In this document: one piece after another, positions 18,350 to 27,695 of the stretch
Layout of the letters: every line of letters begins with the position of its first letter
Position numbering within the stretch: position 1 is the stretch's first letter
Assembly: GCF_019048065.1 (NCBI RefSeq)
Contig: NZ_CP077291.1
Coordinates: forward strand, 3,224,001-3,288,000
Source of the DNA: Citrobacter farmeri
GTDB taxonomy: Bacteria > Pseudomonadota > Gammaproteobacteria > Enterobacterales > Enterobacteriaceae
Direction of reading: 5' to 3'
DNA: 64,000 bases
Notes under the pieces: model-generated
Seen by the model: the letters and a program-made list of their open reading frames with translations, nothing else
The model's database searches: none
What the model was told of the DNA's origin: nothing
Position numbers and translations under genes: made by a program

Positions 18350-20368
18350 TTATTTGCCTTTAATATCATACAGTGGCGTTTGACCGGCAACCACGTGACC
18401 GTCGGCTTTGATCACCAGCCCACTGAAGTCGTCGATGTTGCTGCAAACGACAGGACTGATCATGGAGCGCGCGTTCGCGTTCAGATAGTCCAGATCCATT
18501 TCCAGAATCGGCTGACCCGCACTCACTTCCGCGCCCTCTTCCACCAGACGCTTGAAGCCCTGACCGTTCAACGCGACGGTATCGATACCCATGTGGACAA
18601 CGATTTCCGCGCCTTTCTCGGTTTCCAGGCAGAACGCATGGTTGGTGTTGAAGATTTTTACGATAGTGCCCGCTGCCGGAGAAACCACGGTTTTATCCGT
18701 CGGTTTTACCGCAACGCCGTCACCGACCGCTTTGCTGGCGAACGCTTCGTCAGGCACCTGCTCCAGCGCAACCACCTCACCGGTCACTGGCGACACCAGT
18801 TCAGCGATGGTTACCGCATTCGGCACGGCCTGTGGTTTTACTGTTGCCTGAGCTGCAGGCGCGGCAGAAGCTTCAGCTGCCGCAACCGGACCGGTTGTTT
18901 TCATCGCGTTGGCGATTTTCTCAGCCACGAAGCCGACGATAATCTGCACGCTGGTTTTGTTCAGACGAATGACACCAGAGGCACCCAGACGTTTCGCCAG
19001 GCTTTCATTCACCAGCGACGAGTCTTTTACGCTCAGACGCAGGCGGGTGATGCAGGCATCAATACCGGTGAGGTTGTCAGAACCGCCGATGGCCGCAATG
19101 TACTGACGTGCCAGGGCAGAAACGTCCTGTTCTTTATCGCTGCTCACGTTGAGGTCCTGACCATCCGCTTCGCTGCCAGCCACAGCCAGTTCGCGACCCG
19201 GAGTCATCAGGTTGAATTTGGTGATAACGAAACGGAACACTACGTAGTAGATGGCAAAGAACACCAGACCTTGCGGGATCAGCATCCACCACTGGGTTGC
19301 CAGCGGGTTACGGGAGGAAAGCACCATATCCACCAGACCCGCACTGAAGCCAAAGCCGGCAATCCAATGCATGCTTGCCGCGATAAATACAGAGATACCG
19401 GTCAGGACAGCGTGAATCACATACAGAACCGGCGCAACGAACATGAAAGAGAATTCCAGCGGTTCGGTGATACCCGTAAAGAACGCCGCAAATGCACCGG
19501 CCATCATGATGCCCAGTACTTTCGCCTTGTTCTCAGGACGTGCACAGTGGTAAATCGCCAGCGCCGCACCCGGCAGACCAAACATCATGATCGGGAAGAA
19601 GCCCGCCTGATAACGACCGGTAATCCCTACAACCGCTTTACCCGATTCGATTGACTGGGCGCCGCCGAGGAAGTTAGGAATGTCGTTAATCCCTGCAACG
19701 TCGAACCAGAATACGGAGTTCAGCGCGTGGTGCAGACCCACCGGAATCAACAGACGGTTGAAGAAGGCGTAGATACCGGCACCGGTTGAGCCCAGTTTTT
19801 GAATGTGCTCACCGAAGTTGACCAGACCGTCAAAAATCACCGGCCAGATGTACATCATGATGAACGCGACGATGATCATCACGAAAGAGGTGAGGATCGG
19901 TACCAGACGGCGACCGCTGAAGAAAGAGAGCGCTTTCGGCAGTTCAACGCTGCTAAAGCGGTTGTACAGCTCAGCAGAGATAATACCGACGAGGATACCC
20001 ACGAACTGGTTGCTGATCTTACCGAAAGCGGCAGGAACCTGGTCAGCAGGGATCTTCTGAATCATTGAAACCGCAGCCGGAGAACAGAGTGTGGTCAACA
20101 CCAGGAAGCCCACAAAACCGGTCAGCGCCGCAGCACCGTCTTTATCTTTGGACATACCGTAAGCCACACCGATAGCAAACAGCACGGACATGTTATCGAT
20201 AATGGCGGAACCGGACTTAATGAAGAACGCCGCAAGTGCGTTATCTCCACCCCAACCTACCGGGTCGATCCAGTAGCCGACCCCCATCAATATTGCCGCC
20301 GCTGGCAGCGTGGCGACCGGCACCATCAGCGCGCGGCCAACCTTTTGCAGATAACCTAGAATACTCAC
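18350..20368 (-). CDS. nagE: N-acetylglucosamine PTS enzyme IICBA
   Basis: A single-polypeptide PTS permease that imports GlcNAc as GlcNAc-6-phosphate. Domain order: membrane IIC domain (about 1-375, with GITEPLEFSFMF), IIB domain (about 400-480, phosphocysteine in GIDACITRLRL), an Ala/Pro-rich linker (about 495-520) and a glucose-type IIA domain (about 525-672, phosphohistidine in VVHMGIDT). The length of 672 exceeds the 648 I recall for E. coli, and the extra residues lie in the IIB-IIA linker. It is divergent from nagB across a NagC/CRP control region and ends in a strong terminator. Confidence 0.97.
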   Translation of the reverse strand: MSILGYLQKVGRALMVPVATLPAAAILMGVGYWIDPVGWGGDNALAAFFIKSGSAIIDNMSVLFAIGVAYGMSKDKDGAAALTGFVGFLVLTTLCSPAAVSMIQKIPADQVPAAFGKISNQFVGILVGIISAELYNRFSSVELPKALSFFSGRRLVPILTSFVMIIVAFIMMYIWPVIFDGLVNFGEHIQKLGSTGAGIYAFFNRLLIPVGLHHALNSVFWFDVAGINDIPNFLGGAQSIESGKAVVGITGRYQAGFFPIMMFGLPGAALAIYHCARPENKAKVLGIMMAGAFAAFFTGITEPLEFSFMFVAPVLYVIHAVLTGISVFIAASMHWIAGFGFSAGLVDMVLSSRNPLATQWWMLIPQGLVFFAIYYVVFRFVITKFNLMTPGRELAVAGSEADGQDLNVSSDKEQDVSALARQYIAAIGGSDNLTGIDACITRLRLSVKDSSLVNESLAKRLGASGVIRLNKTSVQIIVGFVAEKIANAMKTTGPVAAAEASAAPAAQATVKPQAVPNAVTIAELVSPVTGEVVALEQVPDEAFASKAVGDGVAVKPTDKTVVSPAAGTIVKIFNTNHAFCLETEKGAEIVVHMGIDTVALNGQGFKRLVEEGAEVSAGQPILEMDLDYLNANARSMISPVVCSNIDDFSGLVIKADGHVVAGQTPLYDIKGK

Positions 20369-20480
20369 TTTCTTCCCCCTTTGAGACCCCGTTAAGGCTC
20401 GCTTTAAGCTGTGTTTTTATTTTGTCACTAACTTATTGAAATTCAGTTGTTGCTTTACTGGCATTGTGAGTGTGTAAAAA

Positions 20481-20504
20481 TTTAATTCGTATCGCAAATT
20501 AAAA
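20481..20504. promoter_or_regulatory. NagC operator, nagE side
   Basis: TTTAATTCGTATCGCAAATTAAA: pseudo-palindrome with TTCG...CGCAA core, nearly identical to the strong E. coli nagE operator. Together with the site at 20576-20598 it would allow a NagC repression loop across the divergent promoters. Confidence 0.8.
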
Positions 20505-20514
20505 GCGTGTTTTT

Positions 20515-20530
20515 TGTGATTTCAGTCACC
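20515..20530. promoter_or_regulatory. CRP site between nagE and nagB
   Basis: TGTGATTTCAGTCACC matches TGTGA-N6-TCACA at nine of ten conserved positions. It lies between the two NagC operators, as in E. coli, where CRP activates both directions. Confidence 0.75.
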
Positions 20531-20575
20531 AAATATCGTTATATTCACTCCCTTTTACTGGCTATGTGGCAAAAC

Positions 20576-20598
20576 TTATTTTATCATTCAAAAAATCA
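20576..20598. promoter_or_regulatory. NagC operator, nagB side
   Basis: TTATTTTATCATTCAAAAAATC region: the lower-affinity NagC site known just upstream of nagB, about 95 bp from the nagE operator. The 326-bp gap 20369-20694 holds these three sites and no gene. Confidence 0.65.
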
Positions 20599-20694
20599 AG
20601 ACGGATTAACCCAACAGATGCATGCCAGGTTACGCTTTACCATGCACCGACGCACAATCCGTCAACGGCTTACATTTACTTTCTGAGGTGAAGA

Positions 20695-21495
20695 ATGAGA
20701 CTGATTCCCCTGACGTCCGCTGAACAGGTCGGCAAATGGGCTGCACGCCATATCGTTAATCGCATCAATGCGTTCAAACCGACAGCCGATCGTCCGTTTG
20801 TGCTGGGTCTGCCGACAGGCGGCACGCCGCTGACTGCGTATAAAGCCTTAGTCGAAATGCACAAAGCGGGCCAGGTTAGCTTCAAACATGTTGTGACGTT
20901 CAACATGGACGAATATGTCGGCCTGCCAAAAGAGCATCCGGAAAGCTACCACAGCTTCATGCATCGTAATTTCTTTGACCACGTTGATATTCCAGCAGAA
21001 AACATCAACCTGCTCAACGGCAACGCGCCAGACATCGACGCCGAGTGCCGCCAGTATGAAGAAAAAATCCGTTCCTACGGTAAAATCCACCTGTTCATGG
21101 GTGGTGTCGGTAATGACGGTCATATCGCTTTTAACGAACCGGCTTCTTCGCTGGCCTCTCGTACCCGTATCAAAACCCTGACGCATGACACCCGTGTGGC
21201 AAACTCCCGTTTCTTTGACGGCGACGTGGATCAGGTACCGAAGTACGCCCTGACCGTTGGCGTGGGTACCCTGCTGGATGCTGAAGAAGTGATGATTCTG
21301 GTGCTGGGCCATCAAAAAGCACAGGCGCTGCAGGCCGCGGTTGAAGGTAATGTTAACCACATGTGGACCATTAGCTGTCTGCAACTGCATCCGAAAGCGG
21401 TTGTAGTGTGCGATGAGCCATCCACGATGGAACTGAAAGTTAAGACGCTTAAATATTTCAACGAGTTAGAAGCAGAAAATATTAAAGGTCTGTAA
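20695..21495 (+). CDS. nagB: Glucosamine-6-phosphate deaminase
   Basis: Converts glucosamine-6-phosphate to fructose-6-phosphate plus ammonia, the last step of amino-sugar catabolism. The 266-residue protein equals E. coli NagB in length and nearly in sequence. Substrate loop [12 protein letters not shown] (about 40-51), catalytic Asp72 in NMDEYVGL, and the [14 protein letters not shown] motif with His143 and Glu148 are intact, as are allosteric GlcNAc-6-P residues in the [10 protein letters not shown] region. Ribosome site TGAGGTGA. First gene of nagBAC-umpH; repressed by NagC and activated by CRP. A hairpin with a T tract follows it directly. Confidence 0.98.
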   Translation: MRLIPLTSAEQVGKWAARHIVNRINAFKPTADRPFVLGLPTGGTPLTAYKALVEMHKAGQVSFKHVVTFNMDEYVGLPKEHPESYHSFMHRNFFDHVDIPAENINLLNGNAPDIDAECRQYEEKIRSYGKIHLFMGGVGNDGHIAFNEPASSLASRTRIKTLTHDTRVANSRFFDGDVDQVPKYALTVGVGTLLDAEEVMILVLGHQKAQALQAAVEGNVNHMWTISCLQLHPKAVVVCDEPSTMELKVKTLKYFNELEAENIKGL

Positions 21496-21500
21496 TGTAG

Positions 21501-22703
<1,203 letters not shown>

Positions 22704-22711
22704 GAGAAAGT

Positions 22712-23932
22712 ATGACACCAGGCGGACAAGCTCAAATAGGTAATGTTGATCTCGTAAAACAGCTTAACAGCGCGGCCGTTTACCGCCTGATTGACCAGCA
22801 TGGACCAATCTCGCGGATCCAGATTGCCGAGCAAAGCCAGCTTGCCCCTGCCAGCGTAACCAAAATTACGCGTCAACTGATTGAACGCGGGCTGATCAAA
22901 GAAGTCGATCAGCAGGCCTCCACCGGAGGCCGCCGCGCTATCTCTATCGTCACCGAAACCCGCAGTTTTCACGCCATTGGCGTACGTCTTGGTCGCCACG
23001 ACGCGACCATTACTCTGTTTGATCTAAGCAGCAAAGTACTGGCGGAAGAACACTATCCGTTGCCTGAACGCACGCAGGAAACGCTGGAACATGCGCTGCT
23101 CAACGCCATTACCGCCTTTATCGACAGCAACCAACGCAAAATTCGCGAGCTCATCGCCATTTCCGTGATCCTGCCGGGACTTGTCGATCCGGAAAGCGGC
23201 AAGATCCACTATATGCCGCATATTCAGGTAGAGAACTGGGGACTGGTTGAAGCACTGGAAAAACGTTTTCTCGTCACCTGTTTTGTTGGCCACGATATCC
23301 GCAGTCTGGCCCTGGCGGAGCACTACTTTGGGGCAAGCCAGGACTGCGAAGACTCCATTCTGGTGCGCGTCCACCGCGGTACGGGGGCCGGGATCATCTC
23401 TAACGGTCGAATTTTTATTGGTCGTAACGGTAACGTTGGCGAAATTGGCCACATCCAGGTTGAACCGTTGGGCGAGCGCTGTCACTGCGGCAACTTTGGC
23501 TGCCTGGAAACCATCGCAGCGAACGCGGCGATTGAACAGCGCGTCCTCAATCTGCTGAAACAAGGCTACCAGAGCCGCGTTCCGCTGGAAGACTGCACGA
23601 TCAAAACGATCTGCAAGGCGGCTAATAAAGGTGACAGCCTGGCCTCAGAGGTCATTGAGCACGTCGGGCGTCATCTGGGTAAGACCATTGCAATTGCCAT
23701 CAACCTGTTTAATCCGCAAAAAATCGTGATTGCTGGTGAGATCACCGAAGCCGATAAAGTGCTGTTACCCGCCATTGAAAGCTGCATTAATACGCAGGCG
23801 CTAAAGGCGTTTCGCACGAACTTGCCGGTAGTGCGTTCCACGCTGGATCACCGCTCCGCCATCGGCGCCTTTGCCCTGGTAAAACGCGCCATGCTCAACG
23901 GTATTTTGCTCCAGCATTTGCTGGAAAACTGA
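22712..23932 (+). CDS. nagC: Amino-sugar repressor NagC
   Basis: A 406-residue ROK-family transcription factor. The N-terminal winged helix-turn-helix (about 20-75, ISRIQIAEQSQLAPASVTKITRQL) precedes a sugar-kinase-like domain with the ROK zinc cluster CHCGNFGCLE (about 257-266). It represses nagE, nagBAC and chiP and activates glmUS in E. coli, and is released by GlcNAc-6-phosphate. Operators for it are visible upstream of nagE, nagB and chiP in this window, so the local regulon is self-contained. Eight bp separate it from nagA. Confidence 0.97.
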   Translation: MTPGGQAQIGNVDLVKQLNSAAVYRLIDQHGPISRIQIAEQSQLAPASVTKITRQLIERGLIKEVDQQASTGGRRAISIVTETRSFHAIGVRLGRHDATITLFDLSSKVLAEEHYPLPERTQETLEHALLNAITAFIDSNQRKIRELIAISVILPGLVDPESGKIHYMPHIQVENWGLVEALEKRFLVTCFVGHDIRSLALAEHYFGASQDCEDSILVRVHRGTGAGIISNGRIFIGRNGNVGEIGHIQVEPLGERCHCGNFGCLETIAANAAIEQRVLNLLKQGYQSRVPLEDCTIKTICKAANKGDSLASEVIEHVGRHLGKTIAIAINLFNPQKIVIAGEITEADKVLLPAIESCINTQALKAFRTNLPVVRSTLDHRSAIGAFALVKRAMLNGILLQHLLEN

Positions 23933-23978
23933 TGCGCTCTTATAGTATCGGATTATTAACACATTTCCTGGGTAGTTC

Positions 23979-24731
23979 ATGACCATCAAGAATGTCATTT
24001 GTGATATCGACGGCGTGCTGATGCACGACAATGTCGCCGTACCAGGTGCGGCGGAGTTTTTGACGGGCGTAATGGAGAAAGGCCTACCGCTGGTGCTGCT
24101 GACCAATTACCCGTCACAGACCGGCCAGGATCTGGCAAACCGTTTCGCGACCGCTGGCGTCAATGTTCCGGACAGCGTGTTTTACACCTCAGCAATGGCG
24201 ACTGCCGATTTCCTGCGTCGTCAGGAAGGAAAAAAGGCCTATGTTGTCGGCGAAGGCGCGCTGATCCACGAACTGTATAAAGCTGGTTTCACCATTACGG
24301 ACGTGAACCCGGACTTTGTCATCGTCGGCGAGACCCGCTCCTACAACTGGGACATGATGCACAAAGCGGCTTACTTTGTGGCAAACGGCGCACGCTTTAT
24401 CGCCACCAACCCGGACACCCACGGTCGCGGTTTTTATCCGGCCTGTGGCGCGCTCTGTGCCGGCATCGAGAAAATCTCTGGTCGTAAACCGTTCTACGTT
24501 GGTAAGCCGAGTCCGTGGATTATCCGCGCGGCGTTAAACAAAATGCAGGCGCACTCTGAAGAGACAGTGATTGTCGGCGATAACCTGCGCACCGATATTC
24601 TCGCTGGCTTCCAGGCGGGGCTCGAAACCATTCTGGTGCTCTCCGGCGTTTCCACGCTGGATGACATCGACAGTATGCCGTTCCGCCCGAGCTGGATTTA
24701 TCCCTCCGTCGCCGAAATCGACGTTATTTAA
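23979..24731 (+). CDS. umpH: UMP phosphatase (NagD)
   Basis: A 250-residue HAD-superfamily nucleotide phosphatase, last gene of the nag operon but acting on UMP and other nucleotides rather than amino sugars; in E. coli it supports pyrimidine homeostasis. HAD motif I is DIDGVLMHD (nucleophile Asp near residue 9), motif II LTNYPS (about 42-47), the type IIA cap holds the middle third, and the C-terminal GDNLRTDILAG binds Mg. The 46-bp gap to nagC holds GGGTAG before the ATG. A terminator follows. Confidence 0.96.
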   Translation: MTIKNVICDIDGVLMHDNVAVPGAAEFLTGVMEKGLPLVLLTNYPSQTGQDLANRFATAGVNVPDSVFYTSAMATADFLRRQEGKKAYVVGEGALIHELYKAGFTITDVNPDFVIVGETRSYNWDMMHKAAYFVANGARFIATNPDTHGRGFYPACGALCAGIEKISGRKPFYVGKPSPWIIRAALNKMQAHSEETVIVGDNLRTDILAGFQAGLETILVLSGVSTLDDIDSMPFRPSWIYPSVAEIDVI

Positions 24732-24736
24732 CACAG

Positions 24737-24760
24737 ACCACGTCCCAGGACGTGGTTTTT
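24737..24760 (+). terminator. nag operon terminator
   Basis: ACCACGTCC-CA-GGACGTGGTTTTT: eight-bp stem and T tract just after umpH. The rest of the 254-bp gap to asnB is A/T-rich with no gene seen. Confidence 0.85.
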
Positions 24761-24985
24761 CATTTTCGTCTTCCAGAAAAATAAATCCATCCAACAAAAC
24801 AGGCGAAAAACTGATAATTCATCAATGAATACGCTCAATGTGTAATCTTTTTTCACTAATCAACAATCACCATTGCGTTTTTTCTTTTTCTGACCCCAAA
24901 CCTCTTGCACCGCCTGTTCCTTTGCGGCATTTTCTTTAGCAAGCAAACACAAAAAGCATTACGCAACAGGTTAACGGAGAAGGTT

Positions 24986-26650
24986 ATGTGTTCGATTTTC
25001 GGCGTATTCGATATTAAGTCAGATGCAGGTGAACTGCGTAAAAAAGCCCTTGAGCTGTCACGCCTGATGCGCCATCGCGGCCCGGACTGGTCCGGTATTT
25101 ATGCCTGCGATAAGGCCATTCTGGCCCATGAACGTCTGTCGATTGTCGACGTCAATGCTGGCGCTCAGCCGCTGTATAACGACAAGAAAACTCACGTACT
25201 GGCCGTGAACGGTGAAATCTACAACCACCAGGCGCTGCGTGCAGAATATGGCGATCGCTACGCGTTCCAGACCGGTTCTGACTGCGAAGTGATCCTTGCG
25301 CTGTATCAGGAAAAAGGCGTGGAATTTCTCGACGATCTGCAAGGGATGTTTGCCTTCGCGCTGTATGACAGCGAACAGGATGCATATTTGATTGGTCGCG
25401 ACCACATCGGCATCATTCCGCTGTATATGGGTTACGACGAGTTCGGCAACCTGTACGTCGCGTCGGAAATGAAAGCGCTGGTACCGGTTTGTCGTACCAT
25501 TAAAGAGTTCCCTGCAGGAAGTTATCTGTGGAGCAAAGACGGTGAAATCCGTCAGTACTACCAGCGTGACTGGTTCGACTACGATGCCGTAAAAGATAAC
25601 GTTACCGACAAAAACGAGCTGCGCCAGGCGCTTGAAGATTCCGTCAAAAGCCATCTGATGTCTGATGTCCCTTACGGTGTGTTGCTCTCGGGCGGTCTGG
25701 ATTCTTCAGTGATCTCGGCGATCACCAAAAAATTCGCTGCCCGTCGTGTGGAAGATGACGAGCGTTCTGAAGCCTGGTGGCCGCAACTCCACTCCTTTGC
25801 CGTCGGTCTGGAAGGTTCTCCGGATCTGAAAGCCGCGCAGGAAGTGGCGAACCATCTGGGGACCGTGCATCATGAAATTCACTTTACGGTACAGGAAGGG
25901 CTGGACGCGATCCGCGACGTGATTTATCACATCGAAACCTATGATGTGACCACCATTCGCGCCTCCACGCCGATGTACTTAATGTCGCGTAAGATCAAAG
26001 CGATGGGCATCAAAATGGTGTTGTCTGGTGAAGGTTCTGATGAAGTCTTCGGCGGTTACCTCTATTTCCACAAGGCGCCAGACGCCAAAGAACTGCACGA
26101 AGAGACGGTGCGTAAACTGCAGGCGCTGCATATGTTTGACTGCGCCCGCGCTAACAAGGCCATGTCGGCCTGGGGTGTGGAAGCACGCGTCCCGTTCCTG
26201 GATAAAAAATTCCTCGACGTGGCGATGCGTATCAACCCGCAAGATAAGATGTGCGGCAACGGTAAGATGGAAAAACATATCCTCCGTGAATGTTTTGAAT
26301 CCTACCTGCCGGCAAGCGTGGCCTGGCGTCAGAAAGAGCAGTTCTCCGACGGAGTGGGCTACAGTTGGATCGATACCCTGAAAGAGGTGGCCGCTAAGCA
26401 AGTTTCCGATCAGCAACTGGAAACCGCCCGCTTCCGCTTCCCGTACAACACGCCATCGTCGAAAGAAGCATATCTGTACCGCGAGATCTTCGAAGAGCTG
26501 TTCCCGGTACCGAGCGCCGCAGAATGTGTACCTGGTGGTCCCTCCGTCGCCTGCTCTTCCGCTAAAGCGATCGAATGGGACGAAGCGTTCAAAACCATGA
26601 ACGATCCATCAGGTCGCGCCGTGGGTGTTCACCAGTCCGCTTATCAATAA
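24986..26650 (+). CDS. asnB: Glutamine-hydrolysing asparagine synthetase B
   Basis: Makes asparagine from aspartate, ATP and glutamine. The start at 24986 (MCSIFGVFD) has GGAGAAGG upstream and exposes the catalytic Cys2 after Met removal, giving 554 residues as in E. coli; the extra 27 codons back to 24905 would bury that nucleophile and are rejected. N-terminal Ntn glutaminase domain (1-205, with RLSIVDV and NGEIYNH) and C-terminal ATP-PPase synthetase domain with the P-loop LSGGLDSS (about 232-239) and SGEGSDEVFGGY. Monocistronic. Confidence 0.98.
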   Translation: MCSIFGVFDIKSDAGELRKKALELSRLMRHRGPDWSGIYACDKAILAHERLSIVDVNAGAQPLYNDKKTHVLAVNGEIYNHQALRAEYGDRYAFQTGSDCEVILALYQEKGVEFLDDLQGMFAFALYDSEQDAYLIGRDHIGIIPLYMGYDEFGNLYVASEMKALVPVCRTIKEFPAGSYLWSKDGEIRQYYQRDWFDYDAVKDNVTDKNELRQALEDSVKSHLMSDVPYGVLLSGGLDSSVISAITKKFAARRVEDDERSEAWWPQLHSFAVGLEGSPDLKAAQEVANHLGTVHHEIHFTVQEGLDAIRDVIYHIETYDVTTIRASTPMYLMSRKIKAMGIKMVLSGEGSDEVFGGYLYFHKAPDAKELHEETVRKLQALHMFDCARANKAMSAWGVEARVPFLDKKFLDVAMRINPQDKMCGNGKMEKHILRECFESYLPASVAWRQKEQFSDGVGYSWIDTLKEVAAKQVSDQQLETARFRFPYNTPSSKEAYLYREIFEELFPVPSAAECVPGGPSVACSSAKAIEWDEAFKTMNDPSGRAVGVHQSAYQ

Positions 26651-26662
26651 GCTACACTGATG

Positions 26663-26688
26663 AAAAGGGCCTTTCGGGGCCCTTTTTT
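26663..26688 (+). terminator. asnB terminator
   Basis: AAGGGCC-(6 nt)-GGCCCTTTTTT: stem plus six T, about 15 bp after asnB and before the tRNA promoter. Confidence 0.88.
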
Positions 26689-26804
26689 GATCCTGAAAAA
26701 CAGTACAGAAAGCGATTAATAACCAATAATTGCCGAATATTGCGTCACGCTGTTCGCAACCTAACCAAACAGTCACATTCCGGCCGTTTTCGATGAAAAA
26801 GGGG

Positions 26805-26833
26805 TTGACGCTTCAAGGCTCAATACGCATAAT
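26805..26833 (+). promoter_or_regulatory. Promoter of the tRNA operon
   Basis: TTGACG and CATAAT separated by exactly 17 bp, followed by a GC-rich discriminator (GCGCCCCGC) typical of stringently controlled stable-RNA promoters. Confidence 0.85.
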
Positions 26834-26873
26834 GCGCCCCGCAACGCCGATAAGGTAACGCGCGAAAAAAGAT

Positions 26874-26950
26874 GGCTACGTAGCTCAGTTGGTTAGAGCA
26901 CATCACTCATAATGATGGGGTCACAGGTTCGAATCCCGTCGTAGCCACCA
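26874..26950 (+). tRNA. metT: tRNA-Met (CAU), elongator
   Basis: A 77-nt cloverleaf with acceptor GGCTACG/CGTAGCC, CAT anticodon in the CACTCATAATGATG arm, GGTTCGAATCC T-arm and encoded CCA. First gene of the array; identical to metU at 27271. Confidence 0.97.
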
Positions 26951-26957
26951 TCTTTTT

Positions 26958-27042
26958 GCGGGAGTGGCGAAATTGGTAGACGCACCAGATTTAGGTTCTG
27001 GCGCCGCAAGGTGTGCGAGTTCAAGTCTCGCCTCCCGCACCA
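26958..27042 (+). tRNA. leuW: tRNA-Leu (UAG)
   Basis: An 85-nt class II tRNA: acceptor GCGGGAG/CTCCCGC, TAG anticodon in GATTTAGGTTC, long variable arm, GTTCAAGTC T-loop and encoded CCA. Begins seven bases after metT. Confidence 0.97.
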
Positions 27043-27065
27043 TTCCCATAAAAGCGTTGCACGGA

Positions 27066-27140
27066 TGGGGTATCGCCAAGCGGTAAGGCACCGGTTTTTG
27101 ATACCGGCATTCCCTGGTTCGAATCCAGGTACCCCAGCCA
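27066..27140 (+). tRNA. glnU: tRNA-Gln (UUG)
   Basis: A 75-nt tRNA with acceptor TGGGGTA/TACCCCA, anticodon TTG within the GGTTTTTGATACC arm and encoded CCA. Identical to glnW. Confidence 0.97.
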
Positions 27141-27176
27141 TATTTCTTCGAGTTTGCGGATTACCGCGACGGTCAT

Positions 27177-27251
27177 TGGGGTATCGCCAAGCGGTAAGGC
27201 ACCGGTTTTTGATACCGGCATTCCCTGGTTCGAATCCAGGTACCCCAGCCA
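27177..27251 (+). tRNA. glnW: tRNA-Gln (UUG), second copy
   Basis: 75 nt, base-for-base identical to glnU in the mature region; 36-bp spacer between the two. Confidence 0.97.
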
Positions 27252-27270
27252 TCGAAGAAATACAGTTTCT

Positions 27271-27347
27271 GGCTACGTAGCTCAGTTGGTTAGAGCACAT
27301 CACTCATAATGATGGGGTCACAGGTTCGAATCCCGTCGTAGCCACCA
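27271..27347 (+). tRNA. metU: tRNA-Met (CAU), second copy
   Basis: 77 nt, identical to metT including the encoded CCA; anticodon CAT. Confidence 0.97.
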
Positions 27348-27395
27348 TATATCAGAACCCGTTAATTCATGCTAACGAGTTCAAAAACAATTTGT

Positions 27396-27470
27396 TGGGG
27401 TATCGCCAAGCGGTAAGGCACCGGATTCTGATTCCGGCATTCCGAGGTTCGAATCCTCGTACCCCAGCCA
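27396..27470 (+). tRNA. glnV: tRNA-Gln (CUG)
   Basis: A 75-nt tRNA with the same acceptor as glnU but CTG anticodon (GGATTCTGATTCC arm) and GAGGTTCGAATCCTC T-arm. In E. coli this is the supE locus. Identical to glnX. Confidence 0.97.
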
Positions 27471-27521
27471 AATTCGTAAGCATTCATAATGTGAATGCAG
27501 GAAGTACCTGAAATTGTAAAT

Positions 27522-27596
27522 TGGGGTATCGCCAAGCGGTAAGGCACCGGATTCTGATTCCGGCATTCCGAGGTTCGAATCCTCGTACCCCAGCCA
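27522..27596 (+). tRNA. glnX: tRNA-Gln (CUG), second copy
   Basis: 75 nt, identical to glnV; last tRNA of the operon. Confidence 0.97.
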
Positions 27597-27602
27597 CATT
27601 AG

Positions 27603-27628
27603 AAAAGCTCGCTTCGGCGGGCTTTTTG
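27603..27628 (+). terminator. tRNA operon terminator
   Basis: AAGCTCGC-TTCG-GCGGGCTTTTTG: eight-bp stem with a TTCG tetraloop and T5, seven bases after glnX. Confidence 0.88.
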
Positions 27629-27644
27629 CTTTTCTGCGTTTATT

Positions 27645-27687
27645 GCCTGATGGCGCTACGCTTATCAGGCCTACGATCGTAGGCCTG
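27645..27687. repeat. REP element before ubiF
   Basis: GCCTGATGGCGCTACGCTTATCAGGC palindrome followed by CTACGATCGTAG and GGCCTGGAT, between the convergent tRNA operon and ubiF. Confidence 0.8.
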
Positions 27688-27695
27688 GATTAAAA

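Noticed and set aside
18329..19654. A 441-codon plus-strand frame opposite nagE
   Set aside because: His/Arg/Gln-rich shadow of the nagE coding strand, with no start signal.
26893..27303. Minus-strand protein frame across the tRNA cluster
   Set aside because: Artifact of repeated tRNA sequence; the repeated GVPGFEPG peptides are translations of tRNA-Gln.
27066..27596. CRISPR-like regular repeats of about 75 bp
   Set aside because: The repeats are tRNA genes with cloverleaf pairing and encoded CCA, not CRISPR repeats with unique spacers.
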